Under the pieces are notes generated by a model. It saw nothing but the letters and a program-made list of their open reading frames with translations, did not search any database and was not told where the DNA came from. The position numbers were made by a program, and so were the translations under genes. From Vibrio sp. FE10 (GTDB lineage: Bacteria > Pseudomonadota > Gammaproteobacteria > Enterobacterales > Vibrionaceae), in assembly GCF_030297155.1 (NCBI RefSeq), contig NZ_AP028067.1, positions 3,224,001-3,288,000 of the forward strand: 64,000 nucleotides of DNA, given 5' to 3'. Shown here in pieces: positions 59,460-64,000 of the stretch; position 1 is the stretch's first letter, and each line of letters starts with the position of its first letter.

Positions 59460-60418
59460 TGCGCTGCAACCGAATTAGCAAACTTGATCGATTGAGCAAT
59501 ACGCTTAGCGGTTGCTGGCGGAATATCACCCACCACAGAGATCTCGCGGTCTCCATTCACTAAACTGTGTAACGTTCTGCGTCCTTGACGCACCAACTGA
59601 CCTTTCAATGAATGTTCATCTTTATCGGCAACGTACACCGAGAAACTGAATAATCCATCACTGAACAGTTGGCTCTCAACCATTTTATTGGTTGCCGCCA
59701 TAGGATAACGACTGAGTTCTTTTGACTTAAAGCCTTCCGGAATCCAAGACACTTCCCAGTTTGTTTCACTCACTAAGCCTTCAGGCAATGACAGTACTTT
59801 CGGCAGTTGAGCGCTATTTAAGCCTCCCATCGCCTCTGCAATTTTGTCATTCACCACGTAAGAAATAGTGCGGTACTGTTCTAAGACTTCACCGTCACGA
59901 TCAAGAAGATCGGCACGTAAAGGAAGATTGGTTTTTTCGTCAACCCATACGACATAAGAATAGCGAAGCCCATCTTTCGGAACCACTCGCAACACTTGTG
60001 TGGTACTTCCAGCTTCACGAGCTCGACCAACTTTAACGAAATCGTAGTAGTCGTTGAGCGCGTCAATATCTCGGTTAATCATAGGAATGACAGGTGCAAC
60101 CATACTGCCAGACTGGATAGTGAATGGTTCTGTACCCGGTTCTATATAGCTAACTTCGTCGCCACGTCGAATGACTTCGCGAACAGGGCCGCTTAAGTAA
60201 ACAAGGTGTGCTAGTTGTTGGTCGTCGTTAACTGCATGACGATAAAGCAGAGGTTCAATACTGCTCTTCTTTATCAAAATATAGGAGAGTTCGTAATTTA
60301 GATGCTGACTGGCCTCGTTCATTTGATGCAATAACGCCTTTGCAGTAATTTCCTCTGCAAAGGCCGTTGGAGACATCAAGCTGAACAGTGTCAGTGCACT
60401 GACCAGGATTTTCTTCAT
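59456..60418 (-). CDS. rseB: Sigma-E regulatory protein RseB
   Basis: RseB is a periplasmic protein that binds RseA and shields it from DegS; off-pathway lipopolysaccharide releases it. It has a cleavable signal peptide (MKKILVSALTLFSLMSPTAFA) shortened here to its ends, the MucB/RseB N-terminal domain (LNYELSYILIKKSSIEPLLYRH) and a C-terminal domain with ELSRYPMAATNKMVESQLFSDGL region. At 320 residues it is normal. Four-base overlaps with rseA and rseC indicate coupled translation. Confidence 0.95.
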   Translation of the reverse strand: MKKILVSALTLFSLMSPTAFAEEITAKALLHQMNEASQHLNYELSYILIKKSSIEPLLYRHAVNDDQQLAHLVYLSGPVREVIRRGDEVSYIEPGTEPFTIQSGSMVAPVIPMINRDIDALNDYYDFVKVGRAREAGSTTQVLRVVPKDGLRYSYVVWVDEKTNLPLRADLLDRDGEVLEQYRTISYVVNDKIAEAMGGLNSAQLPKVLSLPEGLVSETNWEVSWIPEGFKSKELSRYPMAATNKMVESQLFSDGLFSFSVYVADKDEHSLKGQLVRQGRRTLHSLVNGDREISVVGDIPPATAKRIAQSIKFANSVAAQ

Positions 60419-61038
60419 TCAATGTCCGATTCTAGATGTGCATCTTGCATTGGCGATGCATCACTGTTTAATCTTAGCTGTAACTCATAATCTTCTAACA
60501 GTGCATGAACGCGTTTGCGCTGCTCTTGCAAGTTAGCTTCAGATGCTGGTTTCTCAACAGAGTCACGCGTTAAGCTTACTGGTTCAGCAGAACCCGCAAA
60601 CGGAATCGTCTGGAGTACAGGCAGCTGTTCTGGTGCTGCTGGGTCACTGCCACCATATTGTTGAACACCTAACACAACAGCTAGAGAAACACAGGCTGCA
60701 ACGGCAACTTGTCCAAACTGTTGTAACCAAGCAGGAAGCTGGCGCTTCGCTTGTTGAGGTTTCGGTTGTTCTTCAATTGGAGCAACAACAGGTTCTACAT
60801 TCACTTGGTGCAAGTTCGACATTGAACCGTGTGCTGGCTCGCTTTCAAGCGCAGCGGCAACACTGTTAGCAATGTTCCAACCTTGACTTTCTGGCGCATC
60901 CCCACGCATTACATCACCAATTAAATGGTAATTCTGCCAGGTATCCATGCTTTCTTGATCAGACTCCAACTCTGCAATCAGAGCTTTGTCGATCATTTCT
61001 CCATCCATGAGTGTCGAAAGCTTTTCTTTATCAGCCAT
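60415..61038 (-). CDS. rseA: Anti-sigma-E factor RseA
   Basis: RseA is a single-pass inner-membrane protein whose cytoplasmic end binds and holds sigma-E; DegS and RseP cut it under envelope stress. The N-terminal domain (EKLSTLMDGEMIDKALIAEL..., with TWQNYHLIGDVMRGD) matches the family; one membrane helix lies near residue 100-120 (VAVAACVSLAVVLGV) and a periplasmic tail follows. ATG 61038 has GGTGA upstream; an in-frame start at 61050 is less likely. It lies 26 bases after rpoE. Confidence 0.94.
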   Translation of the reverse strand: MADKEKLSTLMDGEMIDKALIAELESDQESMDTWQNYHLIGDVMRGDAPESQGWNIANSVAAALESEPAHGSMSNLHQVNVEPVVAPIEEQPKPQQAKRQLPAWLQQFGQVAVAACVSLAVVLGVQQYGGSDPAAPEQLPVLQTIPFAGSAEPVSLTRDSVEKPASEANLQEQRKRVHALLEDYELQLRLNSDASPMQDAHLESDIE

Positions 61039-61064
61039 TATTTTCACCATAATTATTACAAGTT

Positions 61065-61643
61065 CTAGCGTTGTAAAAGAGGTTTAATTTTCTTTTCCAC
61101 TGCTTCACGAGCTCGGAAAATACGCGAACGTACGGTTCCTACAGGGCAATCCATTACTTCTGCAATCTCTTCGTAGCTCAAACCTTCGAGCTCACGCAGC
61201 GTCATTGCAGTTTTTAAGTCTTCTGGTAACGCTTCAATCGCACCAAAAACGACCTGTTTCAATTCTTTGGACAGCGTTAAGTTCTCAGGGTTCGATATTT
61301 CTTTTAACGCGCTGCCTGTTTCGTAATATTCTGCATCTTCTGCATCAACATCTGTTGCTGGCGGCCTTCGGCTCTGAGCAACAATATGATTTTTAGCGGT
61401 GTTCACGGCAATTCGGTACAACCATGTATAGAAGGCACTTTCGCCACGAAAATTAGGTATCGCGCGGTAAGCTTTAATAAAAGCTTCTTGTGCTACATCA
61501 GGTACATCACCAGAATTATTCACGTATCGAGAGATAAGGTTACAAACTTTATTTTGGTACTTAACCACTAGTAAGTTAAATGCCTGCTTATCTCCACTCT
61601 GCACTCGCTCAATCAACACTTGATCGGTTAGCTGCTCGTTCAT
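61065..61643 (-). CDS. rpoE: RNA polymerase sigma-E factor (RpoE)
   Basis: RpoE (sigma-24) is the extracytoplasmic-function sigma factor for envelope stress. The 192 residues contain region 2 (YQNKVCNLISRYVN, DVAQEAFIKAYRAIPNFRGESAFYTWLYRIA, given in part) and region 4 helix-turn-helix (LEGLSYEEIAEVMDCPVGTVRSRIFRAREAV). A consensus sigma-E promoter at 61743-61770 suggests autoregulation. First gene of rpoE-rseABC. Confidence 0.98.
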   Translation of the reverse strand: MNEQLTDQVLIERVQSGDKQAFNLLVVKYQNKVCNLISRYVNNSGDVPDVAQEAFIKAYRAIPNFRGESAFYTWLYRIAVNTAKNHIVAQSRRPPATDVDAEDAEYYETGSALKEISNPENLTLSKELKQVVFGAIEALPEDLKTAMTLRELEGLSYEEIAEVMDCPVGTVRSRIFRAREAVEKKIKPLLQR

Positions 61644-61742
61644 TCGAGCGGGTACTCCTATTGTTATAACCCTTACCTTCGCAGATATGGGTACTAATTA
61701 TGCGAAATGTAGTATTGACACCACCGTCTACAAGAGCACTAT

Positions 61743-61770
61743 TGTGACTAAGCCAAATACTGAAAGTTCC
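61743..61770 (-). promoter_or_regulatory. Sigma-E-dependent promoter of rpoE
   Basis: On the minus strand GGAACTT (61764-61770) and TCACA (61743-61747) are 16 bases apart, matching the GGAACTT-N16-TCnnA form of sigma-E promoters. It lies about 100 bases upstream of rpoE. The remaining part of the 389-base rpoE-nadB gap (61771-62032) must hold the divergent nadB promoter, which I cannot place. Confidence 0.85.
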
Positions 61771-62032
61771 AACTTTCTTAAAATTATTTGCCATTATTGT
61801 TTCACAATGTGATGTAATAAAAATAGCTATCCCTATTAATTTGGGGAAATTTGAGCAAAAGCAATGGTATTGAGCAATTAAATATTTCTAGATAGCTGTC
61901 TATATCTTGATTTTGCATAGCGTTTTAGGATGGCACTGCGGGGATTATAACAGTCTTACCCCAACTCCTAAAACAAGACAGAGTCAATTGAGAGTGGACA
62001 ACTCTACTATAGCCCGGGATTTAATAAGTTTT

Positions 62033-63649
62033 ATGAACGCAAACCGTGAACATCAGTGTGATGTATTAGTGGTAGGAAGTGGTGCGGCAGGCTTGTCATT
62101 AGCCTTACGTGTAGCAGAACATGCAAAAGTAATTGTATTAAGCAAAGGACCACGTAGCGAAGGATCGACGTATTACGCACAAGGTGGTATTGCCGCGGTA
62201 TTCGATGAATCAGACAGTATTGAGTCTCACGTAGAAGATACTCAAATTGCTGGTGCTGGGCTATGTGAAGAAGATACAGTTCAATTCATTGCTGAAAATG
62301 CAAAAGAGTGTGTGCAGTGGCTAATTGATGGCGGTGTTCCATTTGATAAAGATGAGAACAGCACCGAAGGTCAACCTAAATATCACCTCACTCGTGAAGG
62401 TGGACACAGCCACCGCCGAATTTTGCACGCTGCCGATGCAACTGGCATGGCGATGCAAACCTCACTACAAGACAACGTCAATAATCACCCCAACATCGAG
62501 ATCTTCGAACGCCACAATGCGCTTGATTTGATCACAGAAGATAAAGTCGGTGGTTCGAAAGACAAGGTTATCGGTGCCTACATCTGGAACCGTAACCAAG
62601 AACACGTAGAAACCGTGCGTGCTAAGTTTGTGGTACTAGCAACTGGCGGCGCTTCCAAGGTTTACCAATACACTTCGAACCCTGATGTCTCTTCAGGTGA
62701 TGGTATTGCTATTGCTTGGCGTGCAGGTTGTCGTGTCGCAAATCTCGAATTCAACCAATTCCACCCAACATGCCTATTCCACCCAGAAGCGCGTAACTTC
62801 CTTTTGACGGAAGCATTACGTGGCGAAGGCGCATATTTACGTCGCCCTGATGGTTCAAGATTCATGAAGGACTTTGACGAGCGTGGTGAACTGGCTCCTC
62901 GTGATGTGGTTGCTCGTGCGATTGACTTCGAAATGAAGCGTTTAGGCGCAGACTGTATGTATGTAGACATCAGCCACAAGCCTGAAGAATTCATCACCGC
63001 GCATTTCCCAATGATCCACACGCGTTTGATGGATTTGGGTATCGACATGACCAAAGAGCCGATCCCTATCGTACCGGCTGCCCACTACACTTGTGGTGGT
63101 GTAATGGTGAATAAGCAAGGTCAAACCGACTTAACTAACTTATATGCGATTGGCGAAGTGAGCTACACCGGCTTACACGGTGCAAACCGTATGGCTTCAA
63201 ACTCATTGCTTGAGTGTGTGGTATACGCATGGGCAGCAGCGAAAGATATTGTTGAGAACATCGACCAATCTCAACTGTGTGCTGAACTGCCTGCATGGGA
63301 TGAAAGCCAAGTCACCAACAGTGATGAAGAGGTGATCATTCAGCACAACTGGCACGAGCTAAGACTGTTCATGTGGGATTACATGGGGATTGTTCGAACG
63401 GATAAACGTCTAGAACGTGCAATGCGCCGTATTCAGATGCTGCAGCAAGAAACTCATGAGTACTACAGCTACTTTAAGGTTTCGAACAACCTGCTTGAAC
63501 TGCGTAACTTATTGCAAGTGGCTGAACTGATGGTGCGTTGTGCGATGCAACGTAAAGAGAGCCGAGGTCTGCACTATACGTTGGATTACCCAGAGCTTGC
63601 AGAAGACAGCGGCCCAACTATTCTCACACCAGAGAGAAACCAATCATAA
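62033..63649 (+). CDS. nadB: L-aspartate oxidase NadB
   Basis: NadB oxidises aspartate to iminoaspartate, the first step of de novo NAD synthesis, using FAD. It begins with the dinucleotide-binding [20 protein letters not shown], followed by [15 protein letters not shown], the active-site [29 protein letters not shown] and [22 protein letters not shown] 62033 ([10 protein letters not shown], 538 residues) is chosen by similarity; the open frame extends upstream to 61907 without support. The ribosome site is weak. It is divergent from rpoE, as in E. coli. Confidence 0.96.
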   Translation: MNANREHQCDVLVVGSGAAGLSLALRVAEHAKVIVLSKGPRSEGSTYYAQGGIAAVFDESDSIESHVEDTQIAGAGLCEEDTVQFIAENAKECVQWLIDGGVPFDKDENSTEGQPKYHLTREGGHSHRRILHAADATGMAMQTSLQDNVNNHPNIEIFERHNALDLITEDKVGGSKDKVIGAYIWNRNQEHVETVRAKFVVLATGGASKVYQYTSNPDVSSGDGIAIAWRAGCRVANLEFNQFHPTCLFHPEARNFLLTEALRGEGAYLRRPDGSRFMKDFDERGELAPRDVVARAIDFEMKRLGADCMYVDISHKPEEFITAHFPMIHTRLMDLGIDMTKEPIPIVPAAHYTCGGVMVNKQGQTDLTNLYAIGEVSYTGLHGANRMASNSLLECVVYAWAAAKDIVENIDQSQLCAELPAWDESQVTNSDEEVIIQHNWHELRLFMWDYMGIVRTDKRLERAMRRIQMLQQETHEYYSYFKVSNNLLELRNLLQVAELMVRCAMQRKESRGLHYTLDYPELAEDSGPTILTPERNQS

Positions 63650-63703
63650 CCATTGGTTAAAAGTTGTTAGCGACTTAATGCGTTAACCAAAAACAATCAA
63701 ATG

Positions 63704-63731
63704 AAAGGGAGCCAAGTGCTCTCTTTTCTTT
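63704..63731. terminator. Terminator between nadB and ygfX
   Basis: AAAGGGAGC and GCTCTCTTT form a nine-base-pair stem (one G-T pair) with a five-base loop, followed on the plus strand by TCTTTTA. It lies about 55 bases past the nadB stop and could also end the convergent ygfX gene. Confidence 0.72.
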
Positions 63732-63758
63732 TATCTACGCTTTCTTTTATTTGATGCT

Positions 63759-64000
63759 CTAGTTTATCTCGCGGGCTCGTTGTAGGTTGGCGAGAAAATG
63801 TCGATACTCACGTTCATCACAACTATCTCGCCATAACAGGACTGAATGTCCACATTCAAAACTCAGCTTAACGAAAAATTGCGCCCAAACCTTATCGACG
63901 GTCTTGAGAACATAACTTTGGTCATTCAATCTAACTTCCCCATCAAGCTTGTAATCGAAACGACCTTGAGCCGCATTAACCACAACCGTATCGGTTTTGA
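63759..64000 (-). CDS. ygfX: YgfX-family inner membrane protein (5' part outside window)
   Basis: Only the C-terminal part is in the window. The frame is open to the right edge, and the codons before the first internal start (GTG 63983) continue as KTDTVV, so the gene begins beyond 64000. The visible part aligns with the cytoplasmic end of E. coli YgfX (for example NAAQG, LDGEVRLNDQSYVLKT, SVLLWRDSCDEREYRHFLANL). YgfX usually follows sdhE and has been reported as the CptA toxin affecting MreB and FtsZ. It is convergent with nadB, as in vibrios. Membrane segments would lie in the missing part. Confidence 0.85.
   Translation of the reverse strand, partial: KTDTVVVNAAQGRFDYKLDGEVRLNDQSYVLKTVDKVWAQFFVKLSFECGHSVLLWRDSCDEREYRHFLANLQRAREIN

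Overview
The window is chromosomal DNA from a gammaproteobacterium of the genus Vibrio. The best evidence is the gene order: pilC-pilD-coaE-zapD-yacG, the rplS operon, luxS beside gshA, the csrA-serine/arginine tRNA-oad region, the mutS/rpoS/nlpD region, eno-pyrG-mazG-relA-rlmD-barA(varS), and lepA-rseCBA-rpoE-nadB. Proteins also resemble known Vibrio homologues. A Splendidus-clade vibrio is a reasonable guess that the sequence alone does not prove. Almost all of the window is conserved core genome. No insertion sequence, prophage, integron or CRISPR array was seen.

Layout: 1-3.6 kb holds the end of the type IV pilus operon (pilC cut by the window start, pilD) with coaE, zapD and yacG. 3.6-4.1 kb is non-coding, with a perfect 27-copy heptamer array, terminators and dispersed repeats. 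4.15-7.8 kb is rpsP-rimM-trmD-rplS and ffh (minus strand), then ypjD and corB (plus). 10.3-13.1 kb is gshA, a lipoprotein and luxS; 13.2-17.5 kb is an oxidoreductase, yqaA and an M16 protease; 17.6-20.9 kb is the sodium-pumping oxaloacetate decarboxylase oadGAB. 21.2-22.4 kb is a tRNA operon (two Ser-GCU, six Arg-ACG), followed by csrA, lysC and alaS.

27.1-30.2 kb is the only accessory-looking stretch: an unknown membrane-anchored protein, a thiol peroxidase, a small unknown protein and a ToxR-like membrane regulator. It lies between alaS and recA, where many vibrios carry recX. 30.3-40.8 kb carries recA, pncC, mutS, rpoS, nlpD, pcm, surE, truD, ispF, ispD and ftsB. 41.2-52.2 kb carries eno, pyrG, mazG, relA, rlmD and the VarS/BarA sensor kinase. 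52.3-58.9 kb is acpS, pdxJ, recO, era, rnc, lepB and lepA. 59.0-61.7 kb is rpoE-rseABC, followed by nadB and the end of ygfX, cut by the window end.

Functionally, the window concentrates global regulators: LuxS (autoinducer-2), VarS and CsrA (two ends of the same post-transcriptional pathway), RpoS, RpoE with its anti-sigma system, RelA, and RecA with a LexA box. It also holds translation and membrane-targeting genes (Ffh, LepB, LepA, Era, Rnc, rplS operon). The observations most worth a second look are: heptamer tandem repeats lying directly after three unrelated stop codons and sharing an AGT-NNNN form; the ToxR-like regulator with a possible ToxS/VtrC-type partner; a one-cysteine Tpx; and a dispersed paired repeat found at both edges of the rplS-to-ftsB block.
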